Assembly: GCA_949752795.1 (NCBI GenBank)
Contig: OX457058.1
Location: 156,126,353 to 156,190,352, forward strand
DNA from: Hyperoodon ampullatus
Taxonomy: Eukaryota; Chordata; Mammalia; Artiodactyla; Ziphiidae
Direction: 5' to 3'
Length of the DNA stretch: 64,000 nucleotides
Part shown: positions 39,730-52,845 of the stretch, in pieces
Position numbering within the stretch: the first letter of the stretch is position 1
How the letters are laid out: each line of letters starts with the position of its first letter
The notes under the pieces: model-generated
The model's database searches: none
What the model was told of the DNA's origin: nothing
Seen by the model: only the letters and a program-made list of their open reading frames with translations
Translations under genes and position numbers: made by a program

Positions 39730-40235
39730 GTAGTCTGCGTTCCCTTGGGAGCAGAGTGTGAGACAAGGACTTGGGTCAGGTGGTTTATTTGGGAGGGATC
39801 CCAAAAGTAGGAATGAAGGAGCAGAGATAACGAGCACGAAGGAAGAAACACCAATGCAAGCGTCCATGGTCAAGGATTCTGCCGTGAGCCACATGGAAGT
39901 GGGGCAGATGGAGGGTGTTGTGATGAGCACCTCCAAGAACTGTCTGCCCGAGAGGTGACTGGGACATTTATTCATGAGCTCCATCCCCGCTGTTTGTCAG
40001 CCCCACTGCCCCACTTTGCTGCTCTTGTGTGCAGATAAGGAAGGCTTCAGAGAAGCCTGAGAAGAACTGAGAGCTGGCCCTGCTTGAGGCGGGGACTGTC
40101 CGACTGTGTGTGAGACGGTGTGTAGCAGTAACTGCCCTCTGCCTCTGTGGCTGAGATCTGAGGTTGGCTCAGGACACGATGTGGGACACCAAATGTGTCG
40201 CTTGCTGGTGCACCAAAATATGATGGCATATTTAC
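39730..40235. other. Unassigned GC-richer block
   Basis: Overlapping short open frames on both strands and higher GC than its surroundings. I recognise no protein domain and no repeat consensus. It may be an old LTR. Confidence 0.4.
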
Positions 40236-40504
40236 CCTTCGCTTACATTTCCAGTATAAACTTTTAACTTCTTTTGGTTTTATTAGTAGGTCCTATATGC
40301 TGGGACTAGATCCTAGTCTTGGAAATTGAAAAAGCAAAGTGAACTCAGGTCCTACTTTTCATTAAACCCCCAAATTAGATTTCCGGTTTCATATTAGGCA
40401 GTGTTCCGATTTTCTCCATGTTCTTTACCTGGGCTCACCTCAATCCTCCTCAAATACCTGGACTGAGACGACCCAGGAGTGTAACCTTGATGGAGCTGTG
40501 AGAA

Positions 40505-40685
40505 CAAATGAGGCTCAGTGGAGAGATTTTGCAGACGGACTGACTGGGGCTTGAGTCCTATAGCTGTGTGACCTTGACCTTGTGGTGCTGTGCCCTGCCT
40601 CTTTATTGTAAAGTTGGGTAAACTGTATCAGCCTCATATTATGAACCTAAATAAGATCATGTGTGAATGTACTTGGTACCTCCTT
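40505..40685 (+). mobile_element. MIR SINE fragment
   Basis: tatagctgtgtgaccttgac followed by a diverged MIR 3' half. Confidence 0.6.
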
Positions 40686-41228
40686 CATCCCCATGTGAGT
40701 TTCCCAGAAGGATGCATTGTCTTTTGGCTGGGGGGGTGGGGGGAAGAAAAAAAATATATATATATGTTTAAAAGGAAAGGTAGTGTCTTTATTTATATCT
40801 GCTGCCTGGTGTCTTTTAGCTTCAGATTTGTCTAATTCACTAATTCACAAAATGCAATGTTCAGGTCTGTTATGCTCCTTTCCCTTCCTTCTCTTCCTCT
40901 ACCTTCAACAAATTTACTCTGTTATTTATTTGTTCATCCAATTTTATGTATTCACTTCTTAATTCAACTAAATGTATTTATTTCTGTACTGAATATCTTC
41001 CTGAATTGGTCCAATTCATTATATTGCTAAAATAAGTTGTAACTCTCTTCAGCTCCCCTTCCATTTCTTCTCCCTCCCTCAACCTGTCTACTAATTTGTT
41101 ATTTAATTCATTCAGTTCTATTTATTCACTCACTAGTTTTTTTTTTTTTCTAGTACGTTGAACACCTCCTTGGTGTAAGATACTCTGCTTAGTTGTTGGG
41201 GATTACAAAAGTAGCATGTTTTTTCTTA

Positions 41229-41325
41229 AAGGAAGGAAGGGAGAAAGGAAAGGAGAAAAGAAGGAAGGGAAGAAGAGGGGAGAGAGGGAGACAGACAGAG
41301 AGACAGAGTCCGAGAAAGAAAGATA
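41229..41325. repeat. Purine-rich (GAAG/AGAC)n tract
   Basis: ggaaggaagggagaaaggaa, then agacagacagagagacagag. Confidence 0.9.
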
Positions 41326-41499
41326 ACAGTAACCCAGCAACCTTGTGTCAAGGTTATAAGCAGTGAACTCTGATTCACACTTCTCATCAGTAGGAAGCTG
41401 TCAGGAGATGATAACAAGTGTGACTGATGCTAGGTAGGAAAGGCACAAATAACAGAAGTAAGCTCCCCTGGCTAATAGGATCAATCATGTCTTGCTTTT

Positions 41500-42425
41500 T
41501 CTGGAAGCTTTCTCATCTCGGTTGAAGGTGCCTTCGTCACCCAGGCTCCCAGACCAAATCTGGGAGTCATCATCAATTCTTCTCTTTCTCTCTCCCACTT
41601 CCAACCCACCTCCCAAACCAATCTCCAAGTGCTGCCGACCCCACCTCTGAAATACATCACAAACCTCACCACTTCTGTTTCTACTGCTACCTCCCTAGTC
41701 CAGGTCACGTTCATTTCCCTCCTTTAACAGCTCTTCAGTACATCTCCTTGTCTCCATTGTTTGTCTCTTCTGGGCCAGTGCATCCATAGCATCCAGAGTG
41801 AGTTTTCAAACTTAAATTTGGTCCTGTGATCCCCTTGCTGAAAACTTCCTAGTGGCTTCCTGCTGCACTTAGAGCAGCATTCAGATTCCAGGGCCTCTTG
41901 TGATCTGGCTTCTGTCTACGCTGCCATCTTCTCTCCTGTCACAGCCTCTCTGCAGACATAAGGGACTTCTTTTCGCTCCTCCAACATGCCAGCCTCGTTC
42001 TGGGCTTCTGTTCTGGCTGTTCTTGTTGCCTCAGATGTTTGCATGCTTGGCTCCTTCTCAGATGTACCATCTCACTTAATAGCTCTCCGTCCAACCTGGT
42101 ACAGGGCTGGAATAGAGATGTCACCTCAGAGAGGCCTTTCTGGAACGTTCTGTGGCATAGCCAATCCTCTATTCCCACTCCCCACCCCAATTACTTCTCA
42201 TCGTATTACCCTGTTGTGTTTTCTTCATAGAACCCAACCTGTCTGAAATTATCTCATGTTCTTCAATTTATATTTTATCCTTCATTGCCCCCACCCCAAA
42301 CTAGCCTGTGAACTCTGTAAAGGGCGAGCACCTGGTCTGTCTTGTTCACCTCTTCATCCTTCACACCTAGAATGGTGCCTGCACCCAAGCCGATGCTCCT
42401 TTACCATTTGTTCAATATGTGAGTA
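41500..42425 (+). mobile_element. L2 LINE 3' region, longest copy in the window
   Basis: Over 900 bases of L2 in order: ccccttgctgaaaacttcct, cagggcctcttgtgatctgg, cacctcagagaggcctttct, tctgaaattatctcatg and a tgaactctgtaaagggcgag end region. Confidence 0.9.
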
Positions 42426-44486
42426 AACTCTGTGATATGTGGTTGGTGTTAGTAACAGGACTCTGTCAGAACCTGGAAAAGCAGAGTAGAGAATGAGCCA
42501 CAGGGAAAGGGATGGCAGCCCAGAGATGAACATGTTGCATGTGGCAGGCCTGGTGGGACATGGACCTATTCAAGCCCAATACATATCGCTGGTGTCTTCA
42601 GTGGGTTTTAACTAGAAGCAGGCCTCCAGGAGGGTGTATGGGCTCAAGCTGAATGATTTGCTCACTTGTCTTTCTCACGTACTTCACTGGGAGACTTCTT
42701 AATACAAGGCTTCCAGAAAGCCTCCTCTGCTTTTTGCATCTATTTTAGGAAAGATGACAGCTCTTCTTGAGTCCTGAAGAGTCCAGTAAAAAATGAAATG
42801 ATCTATTTGAAATATTTCACCAAACAGGCTCTATAAGTAAATATGATTTTTTTTCAAAGAAAATGAATGCTTTTGACAAAAGTAAGTTTTATCAAAACAA
42901 AACAAAACTCTTCTCACTCTCTGTTGGGTTGTCAGCCCAAAGAAAACAAGCAGAACATGAAATTTGGGGGGACAAACAAAATGCTTTTCTCCTACTTCCC
43001 TGTCACCCTCCTTATTCTTTAGTCCCATTCTTTTCCTCCTTACCCCTGCTTTAGTTGCTGAATCTATTCTCTCTGGAGAGGAAGACTCATAAAATATATG
43101 GTGCTATATAGGCTTAGTAAAATGTTTGTCACAGCTCAGCTAGCCCGACCTAAGTTGCTGGTGGAAATAAGGTAAGTTTTCTCTTTTTAAATATTTTTGG
43201 TGTTCTTTAAACCTAACATGGTCCATCATTTTGTGTATTTATTTGCCATGTCATTTAGATGTATAATCACATGCATTTCACTATACCTCTCTAAAGGAGT
43301 GAATTTCATCTTTTTTAATGCATTGTAGGAATTTTGATTCATGTGAAACATAGTTCCAAGAGAAATCAAGTTATTGTCCCTTTTCCCTTCGTGCACAAAT
43401 AGGAAGATGTTCAGTGATTATGGTGCAGGTGTTGCCTCCTTAGTCACTCCTACCCCTCCCGCCAAAGTTTCTAAATGGTACCCACCCACTTTTAGAAATA
43501 GCACTTTGTGGAACATGGAAGGAATTTCTACTCCCTGCATATGAGCAAAACCATCTGGTTTAGCTGGTTTGGGCAGGTCTTAGAAATATATTGGCAGGTT
43601 ATTGAAATACGAGATATTTGGGTATCTTGTAGTTTTGCTGGTTATATTGCTCCTGGGGGGAATAACAAATTCATGTATTGTGAACAGTTTGTTTAAGAAA
43701 AAACACACGACCAAATAGGTTCAAAATAATTAAAATCCAAAGTCCGCCTTGTGAAGGTGGGTGCCTCTAGTAATGCTCAAATGTAGATTTTCCCCACATA
43801 CTTCTATTCCCTATCTGCCAAAAGAGGGAACGCTCTGCTCATATCTGAGTGTCATCTTCCTCCAAGCAATCAGCAATGATTTCTCTCTCAAAGGTTACTT
43901 TTCTCCTAATTTTTCATTTTGATTTTGTTCTTAGCTCCAGCTTCCATGGGGTTACTGTAGGATAGGTCAAGAAAAGAGTCTAGTTTGTGTCCTTCATCCA
44001 TGATTCTCATTCTCTATCCCCTGTTCATCAGAGGATCTTCTGTGAGACCAGCCTTAACTAAAAAAGATGTTACTACATGAGTTTGCAGTGAGGCTGTGTT
44101 GAATGGGCCTTTGTGTGGTGTTACCCAGAGGATTCATTGAAGGCTCTCTGTTCTACAATAACAAATGATTCAATGCTCCACTGCTACAGACTGCTGCATC
44201 CCAGGAATCTTCATCTGCGATTTTGCTTCTTTACTCCAGTCATGGGTGTCATTACCTGGGAAATTCAACTACAGGGTGTCAGACAACTTATTAGTTTTCT
44301 GTATTTAGATCAAACATTAATGATCTAAACAGCCTATAGGGAATCAAAGGATTGTTTTGTGATCCATCGTGATTACTTAAACTATAAAAGAAGGAAACAT
44401 GCATCTAATACATGCATCCAATATGTATCCAATTGCAGATCATACTTCTCCTAGCTACTAAAAAGAAAACGGACAGTGCTGGATAA

Positions 44487-44522
44487 TTGATAGCTTTGAT
44501 AAAGTTGATAGCTTTGATAAAA
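44487..44522. repeat. 18-base tandem duplication
   Basis: Two units of ttgatagctttgataaag, 17 of 18 identical. Confidence 0.95.
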
Positions 44523-46319
44523 AAGAACTTTTTAAAAATTCTCACCAGTTCCCTTTTAAATCTCAACTTACAAAATGATTTCCTCCTTCTTATCTGGACC
44601 ATCCTTTACTTAACAGCAAATAACTCTTCACATTCATTGTTTTACTGATGCTTCGTGCTTGAATTTTCCAGAGAAGTTGCTCCAAACTGAATCCTCTTAT
44701 TTCTAAAACCTATCCATCTGTATGTTTCAACTTTCAGCTTGTGTCTGCATCTTGCATCACTTACCAATCCATTTTTATGCTTAGGCTACAGATTAGATTT
44801 GCCCTTCCCCTCTATTTGTGAACATTTCCAGCTGAGTTTAAACCTCATTTTCCTTCTAGTAGGACAAATTGACCTTTTCGCTTGATTAAAGATAAATGCC
44901 ATTGACTCTCCACTTTTGGAGGCTGAGAGTTTTCCAGAAGCTCACTGAGATTTCTCTATTTATTGCTTGAAAATAAATATCAAACAATACTCATTTCCCT
45001 GCCGTTTTATGGAGATGAGTGTGAGTCTTTTTTCTACTCTTAGAGTAATGAGAATTAGTGGGGCGGGAGGTAAAGTGTAATCAAGCAGTAGTGTATGAGA
45101 GGTTTCAGTTATTTTTTTTTTCACATTTTTGGTCACAGGCCATCACATCCTGAAGTTTTAGAGTCAAATTTTCAATCTGACCATAGTGGACATTTCAAGG
45201 AATCCAGAAGTACCTGCAAAATATCAGCAGCATTTAACACATACTGGGCTGAGGCAAAGCTTGTTTTTACATCTCTATGGCTGATATGGAACTAATGTAG
45301 CAATGTCCTAAAACTGATTGTGTTTGTGTTAGTATTTTTCCCTCTTATTTGTTCCCAATCCTAAAAATTAAGTGATGTGCAAAAAATTGTTTAAAGAACA
45401 GATGCCACCTATAAGAGCTCTTTAAATAGCCTATGTTTGTAGCAGTTCTGCCTCCATAGCCAATATTTTCCACATCTTTCTTTACTTTCTTCTTTCTTAT
45501 TGAAGCATTTGCATGTAGAATAAAGAGGATAAAAACATGAAAAAACAAAGGCAGATTTGTTTCTTCTGAGAACATCTGTTCTTGCTTCAAAGTACCCACA
45601 AGATGTGGGTCCATTTTCTCCCAATGCCCACACAGTGTGCTGTTGTTATCACTCATACACCTGAATTTAATGAGATAAGGAACAGTGCTATCTAATCAGT
45701 TGAAGTGTAGGGAAAAGCCTGTTACAGTGTATACATTTTAGATAATATAAAAGACAGGAATACCCACAAAGAGAAGCTAAGATTGCGTATTACATCTTTT
45801 GTTGTAAAATTCTTTTTTTCATTGGTCTCATGGCATCATTACTCAGTTCTGGGTATATTTGGTCCATTCTAAATTTTTTCACGGAATTCTCAGGATTTTT
45901 GTAACTATGGATTGCACGTGGGGTATAAGTACATTCTGAAAAATATTAAACACAAATTACCTGCTGAATACATTGTGATTGAAAGAAATCTTTCCACTTT
46001 GAAAGCCTGTTTATTTTTCAAGAAGGATATTTCCCCAGACTTCAGCTACTGTCATAACTCTTATAACCAGCACTTAATAGAAATACTAATTACTCAAAAT
46101 TAAAGGATCTAATTTAAAATGACCTAGCTTAAAAGATCTCTACCCAAATGATACTCTTTTTTTCTTTTCTCCCCTAAATGATATATAGTATCTTCAGTCT
46201 TGGAGGTAGAGGAGTGGGGAGAGTGGTTAAGGAAAGATATATAATAAAAGTTTCAAAATTACTTAGATAAAAGTATATTGACCTTATCTGATGGTTTCCA
46301 AAGAAGTAAAGACATAGGT

Positions 46320-46405
46320 AGGCATCAGTTATTCAACAAGCACTCATTAAAGCACCTACTGTGTTCCTGGCCCTGTGCTCCTATATGTTGGAGCCAAGTG
46401 TGTAG
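46320..46405 (-). mobile_element. L2 LINE 3' end, antisense
   Basis: ttcaacaagcactcattaaa and cacctactgtgttcctggcc. Confidence 0.65.
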
Positions 46406-47570
46406 TCTTCTGAAATATTGCAGATGCATAACATCCATAGAGATGTATTGCCCAGTTACCTGTTTCATCATTTTTTTTTTGCAAGTTCTTTCCAGAAGTA
46501 AGGATTTACATATATTGACTGACTAATGTAGGAAGATTTAAGCAGTATCTTTCTGCATGGGATCAGCTATCTATGTAGAGAGAGCAAACTTGTTCTGAGT
46601 TTTCTGGTTCTATGCAATCTTCTTTGTCTTTTCAACTTACATCTCAGTTCAATGGCGAGTGAAACATAATATTCCACTTCCCCTCATCACTAACTGAAAT
46701 GTTTCAATGCCTCAGTGTTTGTCTTGCCAACTTCTGCCCCTAAACACCATAATTCCTTGTTGCATCTGATTCTTCCTAGGGTTCACTTGAACACCATCTT
46801 GAGCATCTTGATCATGGATCTTCTGAGGCAACTTGGTTTATTCCTTTATTTAGTGGCACGTTTTACTGAATATTCTTTTGACCTAAACAGGTTCAATTTT
46901 GGAATTTTGCATTATTTCATATTTTAAGTCTTTGGATCTTTTTGGAAGATGATGAACAATGAATAAGTCTGGGGCCCATCATATTCCCTTCAGGAGCATT
47001 ATTTATAATGGGGTTTAAGCCTTGACATTATTATTATGGTAATAGTTACTGTCGTGATTTCTGTGGTCACTGAATTCTGGTAAGACCATGGGTTAATGGA
47101 AATGTCAAGTTAAAAGCATAGCTCTTTTCTCATCGAATTGGTGGATACTCTCCAAAAGCCAGACTGGTGTATTATGCCTGAGTGACCAAATGATTCTAAA
47201 GGAATGTATGATGAATTTCCTGTATTTTCAAGGAATTTATCTGAAGTCTAAGACTTTAGGAAACAAAATGACAGCTGACTACTGTTTTCTATAAATGTTT
47301 GCTTATTGCCATTGGCATTTTAAACATCTTGCACCTTTAGATAAAGGAGGGCACTTATTTGTTATTGTCCATTATGATTCAGTTGAGATTTTGCATTGGG
47401 GACTGCTGTGGAGGACCCTGTTGGATCAGTGAAACTCATATGGGCTCTGGAGGGATACGATTCCTTGAATGCTACTGGGCCATGTGCACCAGTGTGGCTT
47501 TGACAACTCTGATGCCATGAACACTAATTTTAGAATTGATTCTAACTTTGGCACTTACCACTGCCCTTAG

Positions 47571-47690
47571 GCAAAGGACCAGAGACCCTGTATGCAGGGC
47601 AGAAGCTCAATGACAACGAATGGCACACCGTTCGGGTGGTGCGGAGAGGAAAAAGCCTTAAGTTAACCGTGGACGATGATGTGGCTGAGG
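47571..47690 (+). CDS. NRXN3: NRXN3 alpha-neurexin exon, middle of LNS4
   Basis: Internal exon of 120 bases. Its first two bases complete a split codon (phase 1), then it reads [19 protein letters not shown] and on to [17 protein letters not shown], the LNS4 (laminin G-like) core of alpha-neurexins, which are presynaptic adhesion receptors. The acceptor is ctgcccttag/GC with a tctaac branch-point match about 26 bases upstream; the donor is gagG/gtgagt. The last base joins the next exon to give [13 protein letters not shown] without a break. The DDDVAEG ending fits NRXN3 better than NRXN1, whose equivalent ends with a QQAMTG-type sequence (recalled). The paralogue call is from memory of the protein sequences; the neurexin call itself is very firm. 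Confidence 0.95.
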
Positions 47691-48179
47691 GTGAGTACAG
47701 CTGTAGTGAACTTGTCTCTCTTTGCTCTCAGACTCCTCTTGGTCGTTCAGTGAGCAAGGTGTTGTGTTTGAAAACCTTGTATTTTGCTAAACAGAAGTCA
47801 CATGTCTTGTTCTCTGTGACAGGCTCAGGTAAGACTAAGAAGATCTTCCTCTATATTTTCATAATCCCTTTTCATTGATCTGTATTACAGAACTTATCCA
47901 CTATGGTGGTTACCTATTGATGGGGCTGTCTCCTTAGGCATGGAGTATGTGTCTGGAGAACAGATCTAGAGTTCTACAGATCCTTCTATTATTCAGTTAC
48001 TCAAAACCCACTTATCAATCATCCTTCAAAGTGCCAGTTCCTTCCCTTTTGAATGAGTCACTCTCCAGTAGAGGGAGATGGATAAACCAGAAATTCAGAA
48101 CATTATAGGTACAAGTAAGTACCGAAGTAAGTGCATGATACTTAGAAGGTGCTGAATAATTATTCATTTATTTAAGAAT

Positions 48180-48520
48180 TTTTTTTAATCATTATTAATT
48201 GAGTACCTACTCTGTACTAAGCACTACTTTAGAAGGCACTGGGAATGTGATGGTGGACAATTAGGCAAGCCCTTGGTCTGGTGGAATTTACATTCTGGGA
48301 GGGCAAGGAATAAGTGAATGAATCCATACAAATGTAAAGGAACATTCAGACCCTCACACAAGCAATAAGTATTTCTTGACAGCCTGTTACATTTCAGGAA
48401 TGTGCTAGGGATTGTAGAAGATAAAAAGGAAGAACAAAATTACCTATTTCCTTCAACAGTGAACCAATTTTGTAGATGAGATAGGACTCGGGAATTTGAA
48501 AATAAGACAAGGAATATATA
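48180..48520 (-). mobile_element. L2 LINE 3' end(s), antisense
   Basis: ttgagtacctactctgtact and ggtggaatttacattctggg. A second terminus-like start near 48360 suggests two overlapping fragments. Confidence 0.65.
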
Positions 48521-48819
48521 ATGAAATTCTAATTTGGGTGGGTAAGATTATAATTTTCAATCAGAAGATAATTTTCTCAATTATCAGTTTGGGCTGGAGA
48601 AATCTGGAGTGGTTTAGGAAGGTAGATCTTTGGGCAGAATTTGATGGATAATTTAATAAGATCTAGGACAGAAGAGAGAAGGCATCTTTAAGTGCATCTT
48701 ACGTGCTGCATTCTAAAATTTTTACTCTCCAATATTTGAGAGCCGTGCATATCTGTTATGCAGACTTCTTGTCCATGTGGGAAGGGAAAAACATGGGGCA
48801 GGATGGGGTATTACACAGA

Positions 48820-48930
48820 ACGCTGTTGGTGTCAGGAGACCTGGACCCTGGTGCTGATTCTCTGCATCAGGATGTTGGGAAAGTCACTTACCATTTCTGG
48901 ACCTGTCAAATGAAGTCAGTGGCCTAAGCC
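48820..48930 (+). mobile_element. MIR SINE fragment
   Basis: tcaggagacctggaccctgg and gggaaagtcacttaccattt. Confidence 0.65.
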
Positions 48931-49249
48931 ATCTCTACAGTTTCTTCTGTGAATAAGACAGGTTAGAGTCAGGAGCCTTCGGGTTTAACAGTCATTGTCA
49001 CTAAAATGCTTTATACCTTGAAATTCTATTATTGCTAAGACTATTTTCAGAATAAAGTTTCTGAAATTTTGGGTTCTGTAATTTAATTTTATATTCATGA
49101 GCCTGAGCTTCTGTTCTCCTGGAGTCAGGAATTATAGTGAGCCATGTATGTGTTTGTGCAGGTAGGAGTGTGTTTGTGTGTATGGGTGTGCATGAGTCAA
49201 GAAGGAGAGTCTGGAAGGAGCAAGAACAGCTCACATATGTCCAGTGACC

Positions 49250-49420
49250 AGCTGGCATTAGGTGCTGGGTTAGCCATTGTACACATATCAACTCCTGTAA
49301 TCTTCTGGAGCGCACCATTGCCTTGCAGGTTAAGTATTCTTATTGTCATTTTACGTATGGGCAACACGAACTTAGAGGGAGCTGTGTGTGTAAGCTCTAA
49401 ATTCATGTCTGTGTGATTTG
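49250..49420 (-). mobile_element. MIR SINE fragment
   Basis: attcttattgtcattttacg and gcaacacgaacttagaggga. Confidence 0.55.
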
Positions 49421-51514
49421 ACCAAATCAAGCTGCTTGTCAGACTTCCCAATTCATCCTAAGAAAATGATGTGTCTTACACTATAGGTAAAATACAGTGG
49501 AATGGATTGGGGTGAGGTGAGGAATACATTCCGGTAGGTACACAACAGTACTCAACCCCTTCCCTCCCAAAGAGAAGACAAACAGAACTACAGTGATTAG
49601 CCAACACCCTCCAATTGTACATAGACATAACTTAGTAGTGGGAGATAACAGTTGCTGTTCTCTATGCCTGAAGGGTAACTTAGCTTTATGTAATGAAAAT
49701 AAGCAGAATGATTGTAAGCTTTAGAACCCACAGCCAACCTGAATTAATTCTTCAAGAAATCCCCATGAGGGAATGCAGAGAGCAGCCTGCAAAGGCAGCA
49801 GTGAAACATCTCATGTCCCTTGGTGCCTGCTCTGGGTTTAGCCCAGTAAAGCCAACAGTGCTATTTGCAGCGTGTTTTGAATAAACAGTCACTAGATGGC
49901 GACCTCACCCTGCTCTTTCCAGACAGCAAGTTCCTTTTATTTCCATAGGGAAATGATATACTCTGAAATCTGTAGTCATAGAGAACTGCAGGACTGAGGG
50001 TACAGTAATGTGTAATGCCTCCCTCAGTCATTATTCTTTTTTAGAAGCTTTACAGTAAAGGTAATTATAAGTGTGCTTTCTCTTACCCCTAATAATTAAA
50101 AGGCAGGATTAAACCATGGATGCCCAAGTCATCCAGTAATTTGATATTTGAAATTAATGAAGCTGTTTCATTTTCTGCCTTACCCCCTACTTTGCTGCTG
50201 ATGGAAAAAAAAGCAGCCATAAGGATAAAGAAACCTGGGAGAAGAAAAGAGCTATTTTGCCTATGAGCCACAACCTTGGATTGCTTCTTACAGTGATAAG
50301 GGGTTTGGGAATTTTAATTTTAGCTCACAGAAGTCATAAAATCAGGCAATGAAACTAAAAACCACATAGTCCTCAGGTTATTAAGTAATAATGTCTTATT
50401 GGCTTATTTAGTAATGCCTTTCATGCTGTTTAAAGTCGCCCAGGAGGTCAGATTTTCAGCTAGTTTGTACAAATGATGCAAAGAATAGGTCAGACGTATA
50501 AGAAATCTAAAGCAAGGAAAGAAATAGTCCTCGGCCTGGCAGTTTTCATTTATTGTAATATAACGTGTTCCTGGAAAAATATTAAGTTCAGTTGACAGTT
50601 AATAAGGATGGATTGATTGATAGAGCTGGATTTCTATGATTAAGAGTAAATTAAAAGAATACCTCCCTTGGGTTAGCTCCTCAGCATTAGGGCCTGACAC
50701 TGCAGGGACCACCCGTGCCACCTAGAACTTCTTGCTGGTACAGAAATTCACCTCTCTTCTGACTCCTCTGGTCCATGTTGACTTTTTCCTTTCCTTCCCT
50801 CATCCTATATAGCATGTACAGCGCCAAGCTGTAAAAATCATTTTCCAAGAAAAACTTGTTTCTCACGTTAATTTAAAAAAAAGAAAAGGGATGAGATCAA
50901 TTTGGAAAATGTTAGGTTAAACAAAATGAAGTGGAATTCTTACTTGAAAGACCTATTAGGAGCCTTTAATATGCTAATATACATTGATCATCATCAGTAA
51001 TTACATATGCAGTGTTTGCCCTATTAACTTGGCACCAGAACTTCTTTTAAATTACTAAAGCATGTTACAGTATATACTTTTGAAAAATGTTGATATCGAG
51101 GAGAAAAGAGTGTGAGAGTGGTAGAGCTGGAGGATTGTGGGCAAAACATGCATTCTTTACTAAAGCTTGGTAAGCCTTTAAGTTTTCTTAACTTCTCTCC
51201 CCATGTCTGTGAGCCAAGGGAGGTCAAGTTGCCTCCTCTAAGCCTCTCCCGATGTCTTTGCTAAGCTCTCAGTGTTGGCCTACTCTTAGTGGTGACTCCA
51301 AAGCAGATGTCTCAAATACAGCCTCCCTCCGCAGATGTGAGGGATGCTTGCTGTGCCTGGGCTCCTTTGCCAAACCGTGTCGGGCATAGAGAAGAGGCAA
51401 GACGTGGTCCCTACTTAAAAAGAGCTTGTGTCCTGGTAAAAGGGAGAAAGCAATAAATGAAGTCACCAGGAAATTCTTAACACACTTCAGAGAAAGGGAA
51501 ACAAATGAAAGCTG

Positions 51515-51690
51515 TGTAATTAGTAATAGTTAACAGGCACTGTTCTAAGTACTTTATATGTACTCATACATTTAACCCTGATAATTTCCTCTTGATTTCA
51601 CAGGGAAACTGAGGCACAGAAAAGTTATGAACCCAGGCAGTCAAGCCTCAGAGCCTACATGCTCACCCACTATATGCTAATGCCTTGTGG
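51515..51690 (-). mobile_element. MIR SINE
   Basis: caggcactgttctaagtact and gggaaactgaggcacagaaa. Confidence 0.75.
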
Positions 51691-52024
51691 GGGAAGTTAC
51701 AGCTTGAACTTGGCCAAAATTTTGAGTAGGTTTATGTTCTCAACAAACTTCAATACTCTGAGTCAGGCTGGTCTGTAAACTGCTTGCTGGCCATCAGTGA
51801 ACTATGGAAGTGAATGTGTGAATAGGAGTCAAGGCAGCATGGCTGTTTTGGGGAAGGTGCTGGATACATTACCCGTGAATTAGATGGAATGACACTATAA
51901 TACTTGGCCACTGAAAAGGAGTGTGAACTCATCACAATTTCTGCATGGAAATTTCACCAGTTAAATTCCACCTACAGCTTTTCTTGGGCAATAATGCAAG
52001 GAATGAGTCAAGCTTTTTCTCCAG

Positions 52025-52275
52025 AAACAGTATAGTGTACAAGATAAGATATGGGCTTTGGACTGAAACATGCCTGTGTTCAATTTGGGGGTTTACCATT
52101 TATCACCTGTATGAACTTTGATAGAAGTTTAACCTCTCTAAGCAAAGCGTCTTCACCTCTAATGCAAGACAATGGTTCCTCTCTACAGTTTTATTGTGAT
52201 AGTAGCATTTGATGGTGGTTATAAAGTGCCTAGCATGATGCCTGGCATATAGGGACTATTCAGTAGTCTTGGTTT
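52025..52275 (+). mobile_element. MIR SINE
   Basis: Nearly full-length MIR: gatatgggctttggactgaa, aagtttaacctctctaagca and gcctagcatgatgcctggca. Confidence 0.75.
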
Positions 52276-52406
52276 TTGCTTGTTATGCTTCTCCCAAGTT
52301 ACTCGTCTCTTCTCCAAAGTTTGAAACCAGCTGCTGTGAAGTATGCGTACATTCTCCCCTTAAGTGGAAGTTTTAATTTAAGACAGCATTCAGAAGAGAT
52401 GAGTGA

Positions 52407-52845
52407 GGTGAATCAGTCATATGTATACACATATCCACTCTTTTTTAGATTTCCTTCCCATTTAGGTCACCACCAAGCATTGAGTAGAGCTTCCTGTGCT
52501 ATAGAATAGGTTCTCATTAGTTATCTATTTTATACATAGTAGTGTATATATGTTAGTCCCAATAAGAAACTAACACAACACTGTAAAGCAACTATACTCC
52601 AATAAAAATTAATAAAAAAATAAAACAAAATTATAAAGGGACATCTCCTAGAAATAAATAAATTGATTGATTGATTCATTCATTCATTCTTTGGGAAGCA
52701 ACATCAAAAAGCAGATTGGTAACACCTGCCTGAGAAACCTAAGAATATTATAGAGAATAATACAACTAAATTGATGGTGTTATTATAACTTTAACATTAC
52801 ATACTACACCATAATAAAGATTATTTTATTGAAATGACTAAAAAA
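52407..52845 (+). mobile_element. Rearranged L1 insertion with inverted 5' part and 3' transduction
   Basis: 52407-52560 is antisense L1 3'-UTR sequence, and 52565-52610 is the sense 3' terminus that normally lies just downstream of it, so the 5' part is inverted (twin priming). An A-rich stretch to about 52636 is followed by about 200 bases of non-L1 sequence with AATAAA at 52813-52818 and a short A run at 52840-52846. The whole is enclosed by perfect duplications agaagagatgagtga at 52392-52406 and 52846-52860 (the terminal A is shared). Confidence 0.85.

Larger units (their letters stand above)
1..47570 (+). other. NRXN3: 3' portion of a long NRXN3 intron
   Basis: No coding exon could be supported in this stretch. 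Open frames present are short and overlap repeats or run through low-complexity sequence. It holds repeats of several ages, listed separately. Stretches not assigned to any repeat (for example 600-1150, 1900-2900, 3400-3850, 16300-18400, 20450-22150, 25200-26000, 42430-46300) look like ordinary AT-rich intron. The SS3 cassette exon expected upstream of the 47571 exon was not found by eye. Confidence 0.85.

Noticed and set aside
47691..47878. Open frame continuing 60 codons past the donor of the first LNS4 exon
   Set aside because: The strong GTGAGT donor and neurexin homology both stop at 47690; the extension has no homology and looks like chance.
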